A stretch of 64,000 nt of DNA from Bin87 sp965220055 (GCA_965220055.1 CBDCPE010000004.1:1922001-1986000); one strand, 5' to 3'; shown: positions 35,092 through 44,304, numbered from the stretch's first letter. Notes: generated from the letters alone by a model not told the origin. Program-made: numbers and translations.

Positions 35092-35709
35092 ATGATTTAC
35101 GAAGTCCGCACCTACGACCTCAAGCCCGGCGCCGTTGCCCAGGCGGAGGACGCATTCGCCGAGGCCCTGCCCCACCGCGAAAAGTACTCCCCCATTGCTG
35201 CCTTCTGGCACACTGAGATCGGCCCGCTGAACCAGATCATCCACGTCTGGGGCTACGAGAACATCGAGGAGCGCAATCGCATCCGCGGCGAGGCCGGCAA
35301 AGACCCCAACTGGCCGCCGAAGATCACCCCCGGCAACATCCTCAACATGAACTCCGAGATCTGGAACCCCGCGCCTTTCATGCGCCCCATGGGCGGCGAC
35401 CAGGCCCTGGGCGACATCTACGAAATGCGCGTCTACACCTACGAAAACGGTTCCATGCCCGAACTGCTGCGTCGCTGGGAGGAATCCCTGCCCTACCGCG
35501 AGGAGTTCTCCCCGCTGGCCGCCGGCATGTTCACCGAGTTCGGCGACCTGAATAAGTGGATGCACGTCTGGCCATATAAGGACCTCAACCACCGCGCCGA
35601 GATCCGCGCCGCCGCCAGCAAGATCCCCCAGTGGCCCTCCGGAGCCCCCGGCCGCGTCAAGCAGGAGACCAAGATCATGGTCCCGGCCAGTTTCTCGCCA
35701 ATGCACTGA
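35092..35709 (+). CDS. NIPSNAP-family protein, two tandem domains
   Basis: 205-aa protein of two dimeric alpha+beta-barrel-like NIPSNAP units: MIYEVRTYDLKPGAVAQAEDA (residues 1-100) and DIYEMRVYTYENGSMPELLRRWEESL (about 107-205). Each carries the IIHVWGYENIEERNRIR / WMHVWPYKDLNHRAEIRAAA motif. The start is ATG 35092, with AGGAG 6 nt upstream; the longer frame overlaps IS1380 flank sequence. Bacterial NIPSNAP proteins have unknown roles, often near catabolic genes. A palindromic repeat follows 10 bp after the stop. Confidence 0.9.
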   Translation: MIYEVRTYDLKPGAVAQAEDAFAEALPHREKYSPIAAFWHTEIGPLNQIIHVWGYENIEERNRIRGEAGKDPNWPPKITPGNILNMNSEIWNPAPFMRPMGGDQALGDIYEMRVYTYENGSMPELLRRWEESLPYREEFSPLAAGMFTEFGDLNKWMHVWPYKDLNHRAEIRAAASKIPQWPSGAPGRVKQETKIMVPASFSPMH

Positions 35710-35719
35710 CGACGTAACC

Positions 35720-35747
35720 GTAGGGGCGAATGATTATTCGCCCCTAC
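35720..35747. repeat. Dispersed palindromic repeat, copy 4
   Basis: Identical over 28 bp to copy 1 (arms gtaggggcgaat and attcgcccctac). It lies 10 bp downstream of the NIPSNAP stop codon. Confidence 0.9.
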
Positions 35748-35816
35748 AGACGCTCACAGTGAAATCGCCAATCCGCGAGCGGACGCCTCAAACATGTCCA
35801 AGGACGGAGAAAGAGG

Positions 35817-36713
35817 ATGACATTAGTTGAGCGAAGAATCATCGGTGTGGACTTCAGCGGCGGGGGCGAAGATGACCAAGTGGGAGATACTTGGGTCACC
35901 GAGGGCAGTTTTGACGGGGATACGACACTCACGATCGATAATTGTCGCAGGATCAGCCGCGATGACTTGAGAGATTTGTTGATGAATTTACCGCCAAGCG
36001 CGGTAGCAGCCATGGATTTTCCGTTTGGAGTGCCGCAGGATTTTGCCCATGATGAGTTCGGATTTTGCGGAGATTTCATGTGTGAAATATGGGCGATCAT
36101 CGAAGAAATTTTCAAACATAAACCGAACTACATCAAAGACATACGTCCTTGCTTTCGTGGAAATGGGCGTCTGCGGAGATTCAACAAACTCCTCAGGCAG
36201 TGGGACCGGGCGCACTTTCCGGAAGCATTTTCCCCGTTCAACCCTGCCGCACCAGAGATGTCCCCGATGACATTCCTTGGCATGAGAATGTTGCACACCC
36301 TTTGGACCCAAACTAACTGTAGGGTGCCCCCACTGCACAACGATAGGCGTACTGGACCCGTACTGCTGGAAACCATGCCAGGGGTTATCCTCAGCGCATT
36401 GTGCCTACCGTCCCAAAAGTACAAATCCTACCGTAGGGCAGATCAGAAAGCGGAAAGACTGCGAAATCGGTATGAAATTTGGGATGGTCTGGAAAACATC
36501 CTCACTTTGCCCGTAAAGAACCTTGACCATTGGCACAAACGAAGCGGAAACAATCACGACTGTCTTGACTCGGTAGTTGCAGCCATAGCGGCTGCGATGT
36601 GGGCTAAAGACTCCACCCTATTCCATCATCCAGAGGAACACCAAGGCGACGGGTTGCGCGACGCCGCCCGACTTGAAGGCTGCATCTACGGCCTCAAGTG
36701 CATCACCCAATAG
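35817..36713 (+). CDS. DUF429 family protein (RNase H-fold, predicted nuclease)
   Basis: 298 aa. RRIIGVDFSGGGEDDQ at the start, AVAAMDFPFGVPQ near residue 65 and the late HDCLDSVVAAIAAAMWA are the three DUF429 motifs; the Asp in each (D of GVD, MD and LD) would form an RNase H-like metal site. Composition is AT-richer than its neighbours, with different codon use, suggesting acquisition. GGAG at 35806-35809 lies 7 nt before ATG. It is followed 34 bp later by a PaREP1-like gene. The family's role is not established. Confidence 0.82.
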   Translation: MTLVERRIIGVDFSGGGEDDQVGDTWVTEGSFDGDTTLTIDNCRRISRDDLRDLLMNLPPSAVAAMDFPFGVPQDFAHDEFGFCGDFMCEIWAIIEEIFKHKPNYIKDIRPCFRGNGRLRRFNKLLRQWDRAHFPEAFSPFNPAAPEMSPMTFLGMRMLHTLWTQTNCRVPPLHNDRRTGPVLLETMPGVILSALCLPSQKYKSYRRADQKAERLRNRYEIWDGLENILTLPVKNLDHWHKRSGNNHDCLDSVVAAIAAAMWAKDSTLFHHPEEHQGDGLRDAARLEGCIYGLKCITQ

Positions 36714-36747
36714 CTGAGGCTCTTGGGCATTTACGTCGGACACCCCC

Positions 36748-37143
36748 ATGGTAACCACCGACCACGTATCCGCCATATTCGCCGACGCCCGCGCTGTCCA
36801 CGCCGACGCGTTGCGGCTGCTGGAGTCGGGCGATGTGCGCGATGCCGCGGAGAAGGCGTGGTGCGCCACCAAACGGGCCACCGACGCGCTGATCCTGGCC
36901 CGGACGGACACTGAGCCTGAAATTTCCTCAGACACTTCACGAGGACTGCTGATGCTTGCCGGAGCAGACGACAATATCAGCTCCCTGGTTGGGCGATACT
37001 ACTCCCGCCAGGGCATTCTGCACGGTGCCTGCTTTTACCTCGGCATCTGTGAGCCCGCGTCCGAAGTCCATCGCCGCATCTACCAAACAGTCGACTACAT
37101 CGACGACGCTGAGAGATTGGCAGGCTATTCTGTAGCAATCTGA
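36748..37143 (+). CDS. PaREP1/HEPN-like small protein
   Basis: 131-aa helical protein. ADALRLLESGDVRDAAEKAWCATKRATDALIL is the GD-x-R-x-AA-x-K-A-W helix of PaREP1/HEPN-like proteins; SSLVGRYYSRQGILHGACFYLG holds the second motif, where R-Q-G-I-L-H is an Rx4H, the spacing typical of HEPN ribonucleases. Related genes are at 12208, 32574 and 54503. It stands alone downstream of DUF429, without an MNT partner. RNase activity is inferred only from the motif. Confidence 0.72.
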   Translation: MVTTDHVSAIFADARAVHADALRLLESGDVRDAAEKAWCATKRATDALILARTDTEPEISSDTSRGLLMLAGADDNISSLVGRYYSRQGILHGACFYLGICEPASEVHRRIYQTVDYIDDAERLAGYSVAI

Positions 37144-37162
37144 CCAACAAGGATTCACCAAT

Positions 37163-38179
37163 ATGAAACTCCTGACCTACGACAACGGCTCCGGCCCTCG
37201 CTGCGGCGTCCTCCAGGGTGATGCCGTGGTTGACGTGGCCGCCCTGATTGGCTCGGACCGCCCGCTGGCCGACGTTCGCGCCCTGCTGGACTCCAGCGAT
37301 GCGGCCGTTGACCGCGTGGGCGACGCCCTGGCTGGCAGCGTGGCCGCTCCCGCCGTGGCGCTGGCCGACGTGCGCCTGCGTGCGCCGATTCTCCAGCCAC
37401 CCACCGTGCGCGACTACATCGTCTACGAGGAGCACGCCACCTCCCAGGGCACGCGGGTGGTTGACCCGGTGTGGTACCGCATGCCGGTGTTCTACTTCTC
37501 CAACCCGCTGGTCATCTACGGCCCGGACGAGGATGTGCCTTATCCCGCCGCCTCCGAGCAACTGGATTACGAGCTGGAGATCGGCTGCATCATCGGGCGT
37601 TCCGGGAGCAACGTTCCGGCGTCCGAGGCACTGCAATATGTCGCCGGCTTCTGCATCTTCAACGACTGGAGCGCGCGCGACCTGCAGTTCGACGAGATGA
37701 CCTTCGGCCTGGGCCCAGCCAAGGGCAAGGACTCCGCGTCGTCCATCGGCCCGTGGATCGTCACCACCGACGAGATGATGCCCCACATCAAGGACGGCCG
37801 CCTGGACCTCAAGTGCCACGCGCGGGTCAATGGCGACGACTGGCTTCGCGACGGCAAGGCGGTCAACGCGTGGTACAGCTGGGGCGAGATCATCGAGCGC
37901 GCCGCCAAGGACAGCCGCATCGCCCCTGGGGACGTCATCGGCAGCGGCACCGTGGGCGGCGGTTCCGTGCGCGAGTCCATCCGCAAGGGCTACGAGACCT
38001 CGCGCTGGCTGGAACCGGGCGACACCGTGGAGCTGGAAGTCGAGAACATCGGCGTCCTCCGCAACACGTTGGCGCCCAAGGTCGGCGTCAACGCCAGTTA
38101 CGCCTACCTGCCTAACAACCCCACCGCCACGCCCGAGCGCGGCACGGCCCGAGACTACCGCTACGAGCGGACGCGCTGA
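37163..38179 (+). CDS. Fumarylacetoacetate hydrolase (FAH) family protein
   Basis: 338-aa FAH-fold enzyme. Metal ligands are recognisable in QLDYELEIGCIIGR (ExE) and FNDWSARDLQ (Asp), and the FGLGPAKGKDSASSIGPWIVTTDEM loop follows, as in 2-hydroxyhepta-dienedioate isomerase or acylpyruvase-type members. An N-terminal FAA_hydrolase_N-like part covers residues 1-75. The precise C-C hydrolase or decarboxylase substrate is undetermined. A bidirectional hairpin terminator lies downstream. Confidence 0.9.
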   Translation: MKLLTYDNGSGPRCGVLQGDAVVDVAALIGSDRPLADVRALLDSSDAAVDRVGDALAGSVAAPAVALADVRLRAPILQPPTVRDYIVYEEHATSQGTRVVDPVWYRMPVFYFSNPLVIYGPDEDVPYPAASEQLDYELEIGCIIGRSGSNVPASEALQYVAGFCIFNDWSARDLQFDEMTFGLGPAKGKDSASSIGPWIVTTDEMMPHIKDGRLDLKCHARVNGDDWLRDGKAVNAWYSWGEIIERAAKDSRIAPGDVIGSGTVGGGSVRESIRKGYETSRWLEPGDTVELEVENIGVLRNTLAPKVGVNASYAYLPNNPTATPERGTARDYRYERTR

Positions 38180-38202
38180 CCTCTCGCGGATTTCGTTGCG
38201 AA

Positions 38203-38240
38203 GAGCGTAGCGGCGTGGCAATCCCGTAGCAGAAAGTCAA
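38203..38240. repeat. Dispersed tcattgcgag-type repeat, partial
   Basis: cgttgcgaagagcgtagcgg then cgtggcaatcccgtagcag resembles the repeats at 45220 (reverse), 52217 and 52379, all variants of a widespread intergenic bacterial repeat that starts near tcattgcgag. Confidence 0.45.
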
Positions 38241-38242
38241 AG

Positions 38243-38275
38243 ACTGAGGGGCAACCAAAACGGTCGCCCCTCAGT
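38243..38275. terminator. Bidirectional hairpin terminator
   Basis: Arms actgaggggc and gcccctcagt with additional acc/ggt pairing inside, located between the convergent FAH and nitroreductase genes. Confidence 0.65.
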
Positions 38276-38296
38276 GCGTCAGTACTTGCAGTGTCC

Positions 38297-38923
38297 CTAG
38301 TCCGGCGGCGCTCCCCAGCGATCGTAGCTGCACACCTCGTTCAGTGGCAGCCGCGTTACCGATCCGAACTCGCCCCGCGGATATCCGAAGGGCATGCAGT
38401 ACACCACCTGCGCCGTGTCGGGTATTCCGAACAGCTCATGGACCCGCTCCTCCACCACAGCATGCAGCGTGGCGATGGTGCCGCCGATGCCGAAAGCCCG
38501 CGCGGCCAGCAGCATGTTCTGCGCTGACGGTATCACCGATCCGGCCGCCTGTGCTCCCTTGAACGTGGCGCAAACCAGCACCATCGCCGGCGCGTCGCCG
38601 ATCTCGTTGGCCAGCCGCATCGCCGACCTCATGGAGTTCCGTCCCGGCGGGAGGTCCTGCGGCCCCATGATGCCAGCATCGGCCCGCTTGGCCCACCAGG
38701 CCTCGTGATACAGCTCCGCCAGCTTGCGGCGCATCTCCTCGCCCTGTACCACGATGAAATGCCACTGCTGGTTGTTCCCGCCGTTCGGCGCGCGGATGGC
38801 GGACTGCATGATGTCCTGCATCACGTCCGGCGGAATGGGGTCCTTCTTGAACCGGCGGATTGCCCGCTGGGTGAACATCGCTTCTCCCAGGGGAATGACG
38901 TTCAGTCGGTCGGCGGTGGTCAC
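38297..38923 (-). CDS. Nitroreductase-family flavoprotein
   Basis: 208-aa FMN-dependent nitroreductase fold. AMFTQRAIRRFKKDPIPPDVMQDIMQSAIRAPNGGNNQQWHFIVV is the usual FMN-binding opening; AQNMLLAARAFGIGGTIATLH and VYCMPFGYPRGEFG complete the family. GTG 38923 is chosen because GGAGG lies 7 nt upstream; ATG 38947 would place that site inside the gene. It is divergent from the MNT gene. The physiological substrate is unknown. Confidence 0.9.
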   Translation of the reverse strand: MTTADRLNVIPLGEAMFTQRAIRRFKKDPIPPDVMQDIMQSAIRAPNGGNNQQWHFIVVQGEEMRRKLAELYHEAWWAKRADAGIMGPQDLPPGRNSMRSAMRLANEIGDAPAMVLVCATFKGAQAAGSVIPSAQNMLLAARAFGIGGTIATLHAVVEERVHELFGIPDTAQVVYCMPFGYPRGEFGSVTRLPLNEVCSYDRWGAPPD

Positions 38924-38981
38924 GTTGCTACCTCCAAGTTTATGCACTGGGCCGATGTTACCACAACCGTCGTCGACCCCT

Positions 38982-38990
38982 TGCTATAAT
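38982..38990 (+). promoter_or_regulatory. Extended -10 promoter element of the MNT gene
   Basis: tgcTATAAT ending at 38990. The ATG at 38989 overlaps this box, so it cannot be the translation start of a transcript initiated here; the start is further downstream. Confidence 0.55.
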
Positions 38991-39075
38991 GACCCCAAAC
39001 TCCAGGTTGCCCATCGAACCGTACCTCCATCGCACCGGACGCCCCATCGATCCGACGCCAAGCCCAGCAATCACC

Positions 39076-39405
39076 GTGAACAATTGCGATCCACGCGCCC
39101 TCAACGTGGCCCGAGCTCTGCACGAACGGGAGAACCCCCAGGCGACCATCCTGTTCGGCTCCCGGGCTCGTGGGGACTACGATGACCGACGTTCCGATAT
39201 TGACATCATGATGGTCAATCCCGGGATGCCGGACCAGGCCTACAAAGATCGAACCTCTGAATGGACCGAAGGTATCGCCCAGATGACTTACGGCCGGTTC
39301 GTTCCCGTCCAGCTCGTCTGGTTTGCCCAGGACGTGTTCCGCAAGAAAACCCGGTACATCAACCACGTGACGACCCAAGCCTTGTTAGACGGAGTGGTCA
39401 TGTAG
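39076..39405 (+). CDS. MNT-type minimal nucleotidyltransferase
   Basis: About 109-aa nucleotidyltransferase with the motif ATILFGSRARGDYDDRRSDIDIMM, i.e. GSxxRG then DxD, the polymerase-beta-type metal site of MNT antitoxins. The start is set at GTG 39076 because the tgcTATAAT promoter lies at 38982-38990; the earlier ATG is inside that box. The HEPN-like gene follows in the same frame directly after the TAG stop. MNT partners of HEPN RNase toxins AMPylate them; that role is inferred here from the pairing. Confidence 0.8.
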   Translation: MNNCDPRALNVARALHERENPQATILFGSRARGDYDDRRSDIDIMMVNPGMPDQAYKDRTSEWTEGIAQMTYGRFVPVQLVWFAQDVFRKKTRYINHVTTQALLDGVVM

Positions 39406-39719
39406 TCCAACCCAGAGGACTACCATAGCCGCTACTCCGAAAGGCCCAACTCCGACGAATCGTGCGAGAGCAGCTACGAATACGAGTGGACGGACTACGA
39501 CAACCGGGTGTACCACGCCGAGTCACACCTCAGGATATTCAATACCCTGGTTGACCTGGGAGAAATTGACCTGATGGTAGCCCAACGGGCCCACTCAGCG
39601 TTGGAACACGCGATGAAAGCGGTCGTGGCTGCGCACGGCGGAACCTATCCCGCCACTCATAACCTTGTATGGTACGTAGGGATGCGACAGACCGATCCAA
39701 CCTGGGTTGAAGAAAACCG

Positions 39720-40793
39720 TGGGCCAGCCTGGTCGTCGCATCCTACCCGGATAGAGCCCGAACAGTTGCCCGGGCCAATCGAGCCCGCATCGTGCAAGGA
39801 AGGGCCGACGCTCACACAGGAGGTACAGATGGGAGGAGAACCGAGGTTCGTAGGTATTGATGTCTCAAAGGCGCAGGTGGACGTTGCGGTCCGGCCTACG
39901 GGAAGGAGATGGGTCATGTCCTACGATGAGGCCGGAAGTAAGGAATTGGTCTCCCAGATGGTGGACCTGGGGCCCGCCCTAGTGCTGCTGGAGGCAACGG
40001 GCGGTCTGGAACTGCCCTTGGTGGCCGCACTGGCGGCGGCGGCGCTGCCAGTGGTCGTCGTCAATCCGCGCCAGGTCCGGGACTTCGCCAGGGCCACCGG
40101 AACGCTGGCCAAGACCGACTCGCTGGACGCGGCAGTCCTGGCTCACTTCGCCGACGCGGTTCGTCCCTCGGTGCGCCCTCTCAGGGACGCCTAGGCCCAG
40201 GTCCTCAACTCGCTGACTGCCCGCCGGCGCCAGGTGATGACCATGCTGGTCTCCGAGAAGAACCGACTGGGTACTGCCATCAGCGCGGTGCGTCCTCGCA
40301 TCGAGACCCACATCGCCTGGTTGGACCAGGAGTTGCGCGACTTGGACCAGGAGTTACGGCAGTCTCTTCGCCGAAGTCCAGTATGGCGTGAGAAGGACGA
40401 CCTGCTGCGCACCGTTCCCGGCGTAGGGGAGCAGCTCTCTCTCACCCTGCTGGCCGACCTGCCCGAGTTGGGCGCTCTGGACCGACGGCAGATCGCGGCC
40501 TTGGTGGGCGTGGCGCCCTTCAACCGGGACAGCGGTACCTTGCGCGGCCGACGCGCCGTCTGGGGCGGACGCTCCCGGGTTCGGGGTGTTCTCTACATGG
40601 GAACGCTGACCGCGACCCGTTTCAATCCCGTCATCAGCGACTTCTACCAGAGGCTGCTGGAGGCTGGTAAGACGAAGAAAGTGGCTTTGGTCGCTTGCAT
40701 GCGTAAACTGCTCACTATCCTAAACGCCATGGTTAAGAATAGCTCTCCATGGCGTAGCTCGCGTCCCGCAGAAATTGCCCAACCTTCTTGACA
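39720..40793 (+). mobile_element. IS110-family element (boundaries approximate)
   Basis: Contains an IS110-type DEDD transposase and a GC-rich 5' leader. As usual for IS110 there are no inverted repeats or clear target duplication, so the ends are inferred from where HEPN coding stops and restarts. It lies in the same orientation as the MNT-HEPN genes. Confidence 0.7.
39829..40791 (+). pseudogene. IS110-family transposase with one nonsense mutation
   Basis: Starts at ATG 39829 after CAGGAGG. RFVGIDVSKAQVDVAVRP holds the first DEDD Asp, ALVLLEATGGLE the Glu, and AKTDSLDAAVLAHFAD the next Asp; then VRPLRDA is followed by TAG at 40192-40194 where relatives usually have a Glu codon. The same frame continues with AQVLNSLTARRRQVMTMLVS and the C-terminal Transposase_20 domain (LLRTVPGVGEQLSLTLLADLP, GVAPFNRDSG). 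One base change silences it. Confidence 0.88.
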
Positions 40794-41049
40794 GCCAACA
40801 CAGTTGCTGGCTCGCTGCATCGGGACCATACGCAGACTGGACGCCGAGCTGCGAGAATTCAGCCTTGGCATACCGCCTGACATCTATTCGGAATTCGCCG
40901 GCGACCTGGAGTACCAACTGGAACGGGCGCATCCGCCGCTTACCGAACAACCCAACTACCGCGAACAAACCGTCTCCGACGCGCAGCTTCTGATCGACCG
41001 CGCTCGGGCAGTGCGCCAATCCCATGACAGTTAGACCCGGGAGGACACC

Positions 41050-42195
41050 TTGAATCAGCAATCCATCACCGACGCCGAACAGGCCTACCGCAACTTGGGC
41101 GTTACTCCCATCATCAACGCCAGCGGCTCCGTCACTCGGTTGGGCGGCTCCCGCACGCGGCCCGAGGTGCTCGAGCAGATGGCCGGCACCGCTCGCGTCA
41201 TGGTCAACATCGACGAGTTGAACCGCCGGGCCGGCGAGGAGATCGCCCGTCTGGTCGGATCCGATGCGGCCATGGTCAGCAGCGGGGCCGCCGGCGGGTT
41301 GCTACTCCAGGCCGCAGCCTGCATCGCCGGCAACGACCCCATCAAGATGCAGCGCCTGCCCGATAGCGAGGGGATGAAGAACGAGATCATCATGCAGACC
41401 ATGCACCGCTTCCCCTACGATCACGCCTACCGGGCCGCCGGCGCCAAAATCGTCGAGATCGGCAACTACCTGTTCAACCATCCCTGGGAGCTTGAAGGCG
41501 CCATCAACGAGCGCACCGCCGCCGTCGCTTACCTATGCGCGCCATTCACCAGCAAGCGGGTCATGCCCCTGGCGCAGGTCTGCGAGATCGCCCACGACCA
41601 CGACGTGCCGGTGATAGTGGACGCCGCGTCCATGCTTCCGCCGCGGTCCAATCTGCAACGCTACCTGCGCGACGGCGCGGACATGGTGATCTTCAGCGGC
41701 GGCAAGGGTGTCCGCGGACCCCAGGGCACCGGCATCCTCTGCGGACGCGCTGACCTGATCGATGCCGCCCTGGCCAACGCCAGCCCGGCCCAGTTCATCG
41801 GTCGGTCGGCTAAAGTCGCCAAAGAGGAGATCGTCGGCCTGGTCACCGCCCTGTCGATGTTCGTGGAGGAGGACGAAGCGGCCGAAATGGCTCGGTACCG
41901 CAGCCTCGCCCAGCGCGTGGTGGACAGCCTGATCGAAGTGCCCGGCCTCAACATTACCTTGGAACACGACGGCAGCGACTACCTGATCCCCAACGCCGTC
42001 CTCCGCCTCGGTGGCGACTGGTCCGGCCCGTCGGCGCCCCAGGTTGCCGCTGCACTGCAGCAGGGCGACCCTCCCATCTACCTCCAGCAACTCCGCGCCC
42101 CCGACGAGTTGATGGTTGATCCTCTCAACGTGACCGAGGCCGAAATCGACATCATAATCCGCCGCCTGCGGGAGGTCCTGACCGGCAACGGTTGA
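41050..42195 (+). CDS. SelA-like PLP-dependent enzyme
   Basis: 381-aa fold-type I PLP enzyme of the L-seryl-tRNA selenium transferase/DgaE-like group. The N-terminal YRNLGVTPIINASGSVTRLGGSRTRPEVLEQM is diagnostic; PVIVDAASMLPPRSNL holds the PLP Asp and DMVIFSGGKGVRGPQGTG the Schiff-base Lys. No selD, selB or tRNA-Sec is in view, so a lyase or aminotransferase role (as in D-glucosaminate-6-phosphate ammonia-lyase-type proteins) is more likely than selenocysteine synthesis. It starts with TTG 41050 after GGGAGGAC. Confidence 0.85.
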   Translation: MNQQSITDAEQAYRNLGVTPIINASGSVTRLGGSRTRPEVLEQMAGTARVMVNIDELNRRAGEEIARLVGSDAAMVSSGAAGGLLLQAAACIAGNDPIKMQRLPDSEGMKNEIIMQTMHRFPYDHAYRAAGAKIVEIGNYLFNHPWELEGAINERTAAVAYLCAPFTSKRVMPLAQVCEIAHDHDVPVIVDAASMLPPRSNLQRYLRDGADMVIFSGGKGVRGPQGTGILCGRADLIDAALANASPAQFIGRSAKVAKEEIVGLVTALSMFVEEDEAAEMARYRSLAQRVVDSLIEVPGLNITLEHDGSDYLIPNAVLRLGGDWSGPSAPQVAAALQQGDPPIYLQQLRAPDELMVDPLNVTEAEIDIIIRRLREVLTGNG

Positions 42196-42219
42196 TCCTT
42201 TGCCGGTCCCTCCGGCCGC

Positions 42220-42975
42220 TCATCTTTCCGTTAGGCCTTCCTCACGCAGCCGGCGCACCAACTGACGGTACTCTTCCAGTTCGCGCTCGGCGGCCAACCG
42301 TGCGCGCCGCTCGGATTCCATCGCCAGGCGCACCCCGCGGCGATCCAGCAGGATCTCCCCTGTGTCCGGATCCTGCAGTTCAATCTCACCGCCATTCCAG
42401 CGCAGGTTCAGCCGCAATAGCGGGCTGTAACCCCACACCACTCCACCGGCGGCGGTATGCACCGGCAACCCTCGGTACTCTCCACGTTCGAGGTACTCCC
42501 CAACCAGCGCGGCGCCGTACATATCACCGCCGCTGGCGTCAAACCGCCAATACTCGGCCACCCCCATCCTCGCGTACAGATCGCGCTTGTCGCCGGTGTC
42601 GTTGGACGCCGTAGTCTCCGACGCCACCTCCAGCACGAAATCCGGAGGTTTGCCCACTTCCCAAATCAGATAGCCGTTGCGCCGACGGATGGCACGGGCG
42701 TCCACGTCAAACGCCACGTACACGTCCGGCTGCAGTCGGCGGTTGCGGTTCGTCGGGTCGTAGTAGACGATGGTGTTCGTATCGGCAAAGGTGTCCAAAC
42801 GGTCGGTGAGCAAGTCGGCCAGGATTTGCATTACGTACAGGACGTGGGGGTTTTGCTGCATGGCATCGGGCAGCGGTTCCGGATCTGGCAGCGGCGGCGC
42901 GTCCGGTCCGAAGAACGGGTCAAGGTTGGGAATGTTGACGCCGTGGGACGGCGCGTAGGGCGTCTTGATGGTCAT
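42220..42975 (-). CDS. Uma2-family putative nuclease (paralog 4 of 5)
   Basis: 251 aa. RRLQPDVYVAFDVD, GKPPDFVLEVASETT, DKRDLYARMGVAEYWRFDASGG and a C-terminal charged helix (ESERRARLAAERELEEYRQLVRRL) mirror the paralogs at 9270, 26973 and 47069. The N-terminus keeps DPFFGPDAPPLPDPEPLPDAMQQNPHVLYVM. It is convergent with the SelA-like gene, 24 bp apart. Confidence 0.88.
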   Translation of the reverse strand: MTIKTPYAPSHGVNIPNLDPFFGPDAPPLPDPEPLPDAMQQNPHVLYVMQILADLLTDRLDTFADTNTIVYYDPTNRNRRLQPDVYVAFDVDARAIRRRNGYLIWEVGKPPDFVLEVASETTASNDTGDKRDLYARMGVAEYWRFDASGGDMYGAALVGEYLERGEYRGLPVHTAAGGVVWGYSPLLRLNLRWNGGEIELQDPDTGEILLDRRGVRLAMESERRARLAAERELEEYRQLVRRLREEGLTER

Positions 42976-43081
42976 GGTCAGTTACCGATAGCATAAAGGA
43001 TGGGGATGGACCGGCGCAAAAACTGCGCGGCCATTCCCCATCCGATGAACCTGCCCGAATACAGCTATGGCGGCTGTATCG

Positions 43082-44167
43082 TTACACCACCGCTGCTTCC
43101 TGGAAGTGCGGCATCACCTCGGTGGCGAAAAGCTCGATCGAGCGCATCACCTTGTGGTGCGGCAGGCCAGCGAACCCGAAGTTGCCGAAGACGTGGTTGA
43201 TCCCCGCCTCCTGGACCTGCTTCAACCGCTCGGCGACCACCTCCGGCGTTCCTCGCAGCGGCGGCAGGCCGGCGTGGCCGACATCATCCCGCCGGTCCCG
43301 GTCCGACTGGCGGTTGGCCCAGTGCTCGTAGCCCTTGGCGATGTTGCCGTTCTTGTCCATGGGCATCCCGATAGGCGCGCCGCTGCTGCCGATGGAGCGC
43401 AGTACACGGGATGAGAAGTCTTCCAACCCAACGGGATCCCGCTCCGCCTCTTCCATGGTGGGCGCCACGTAGATGGACTTCGACATCGGCGGGTTCAGGT
43501 GCGCGTGGGGATGGCCGTATTCGTCCATCTTTTCCCGCCACAACTTGATCACCTCCGGCGCCTGGCCCAGGATGTCCGTCGGCCCGCCGGTGATGACCTG
43601 TATGTTCCGGCTGGCGGCGAAGTCGATGCTGGCCGGACTGGTGCTCACCGCCTGGAACAGCGGCGGATATGGCTTCTGCACCGGCTTGGGCAGTACCCAA
43701 ACGTCGTCAACGTTGGTGTACTTGCCGCGGAACGTCAGCCGCTCCTCTGTCCACGCCTTGATCATCACGTCAACCGATTCCTGGAACCGCTCTCGGCTGG
43801 TGTCGATATCGACGCCCACGCCGTCAAACTCCTGCTGCTGGTAGCCGGCCCCGATGCCGAAGTTGATGCGGCCGCCGCTGATCACGTCCAGCATCGCCAC
43901 TTCCTCGGCCACCAGCACCGGGTTGTGCAGCGGCAGGACGATGACCGCCGTCCCGATGCGGATCTGCTTCGTGCTCCCGGCCACGGCGCCCAGGAACGAC
44001 CAGATGCCCGAGAGCAACCCGTGACGCGAGAAGCGGTGCTCACCCAACCATGCCTCGTCCAGCCCGGCCTCGTCGGCAAACCGGATCTGCTCCAGGGCGT
44101 CGTTCAACGCCTGCGGCGGCGTAAAATCCTCGTGATAGGGAACAATGGTAAAAATTCCGAACTGCAT
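43082..44167 (-). CDS. LLM-class flavin-dependent oxidoreductase, paralog 3
   Basis: 361-aa luciferase-like protein. MQFGIFTIVPYHEDFTPPQA opens the barrel, then EQIRFADEAGLDEAWLGEHRFSRHGLL and GTAVIVLPLHNPVLVAEEVAMLDVISGGRINFGIGAGYQQQEFDGVG; YPPLFQAVSTSPASIDFAASRNIQV lies in the C-terminal half. ATG 44167 has AAGGAGG 6 nt upstream, which rejects the longer in-frame extension. It resembles alkanal-monooxygenase-like reductases; the substrate is unknown. Confidence 0.91.
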   Translation of the reverse strand: MQFGIFTIVPYHEDFTPPQALNDALEQIRFADEAGLDEAWLGEHRFSRHGLLSGIWSFLGAVAGSTKQIRIGTAVIVLPLHNPVLVAEEVAMLDVISGGRINFGIGAGYQQQEFDGVGVDIDTSRERFQESVDVMIKAWTEERLTFRGKYTNVDDVWVLPKPVQKPYPPLFQAVSTSPASIDFAASRNIQVITGGPTDILGQAPEVIKLWREKMDEYGHPHAHLNPPMSKSIYVAPTMEEAERDPVGLEDFSSRVLRSIGSSGAPIGMPMDKNGNIAKGYEHWANRQSDRDRRDDVGHAGLPPLRGTPEVVAERLKQVQEAGINHVFGNFGFAGLPHHKVMRSIELFATEVMPHFQEAAVV

Positions 44168-44304
44168 GACGCGCCTCCTTGTTTGGTCGTTGAATTTCCG
44201 GTTTATATACCTACGGCAACTAATTACAAGCGCATATGGTTGAACATACCCATCGCGAGTACGAGAGCCCGATAGGTTGCGCTTGTTGGAACGCCGGTTA
44301 GATA

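Larger units (their letters stand above)
39406..41034 (+). pseudogene. HEPN-like gene split by an IS110 element
   Basis: Left part to about 39720: SNPEDYHSRYSERPNSDESC, then NRVYHAESHLRIFNTLVDLG and AQRAHSALEHAMKAVVAAHG (the HEPN helix) and ATHNLVWYVGMRQTDPTWV. Right part from about 40795: QLLARCIGTIRRLDAELREFS through AQLLIDRARAVRQSHDS. Both parts lie in the same frame as each other and as MNT. No start codon exists between the MNT stop and GTG 39508, so either the HEPN start is lost or MNT and HEPN were one frame broken by TAG. Confidence 0.7.

Noticed and set aside
38989..39075. ATG 38989 as the MNT start
   Set aside because: It overlaps the tgcTATAAT box and has no ribosome site; GTG 39076 fits the domain boundary better.
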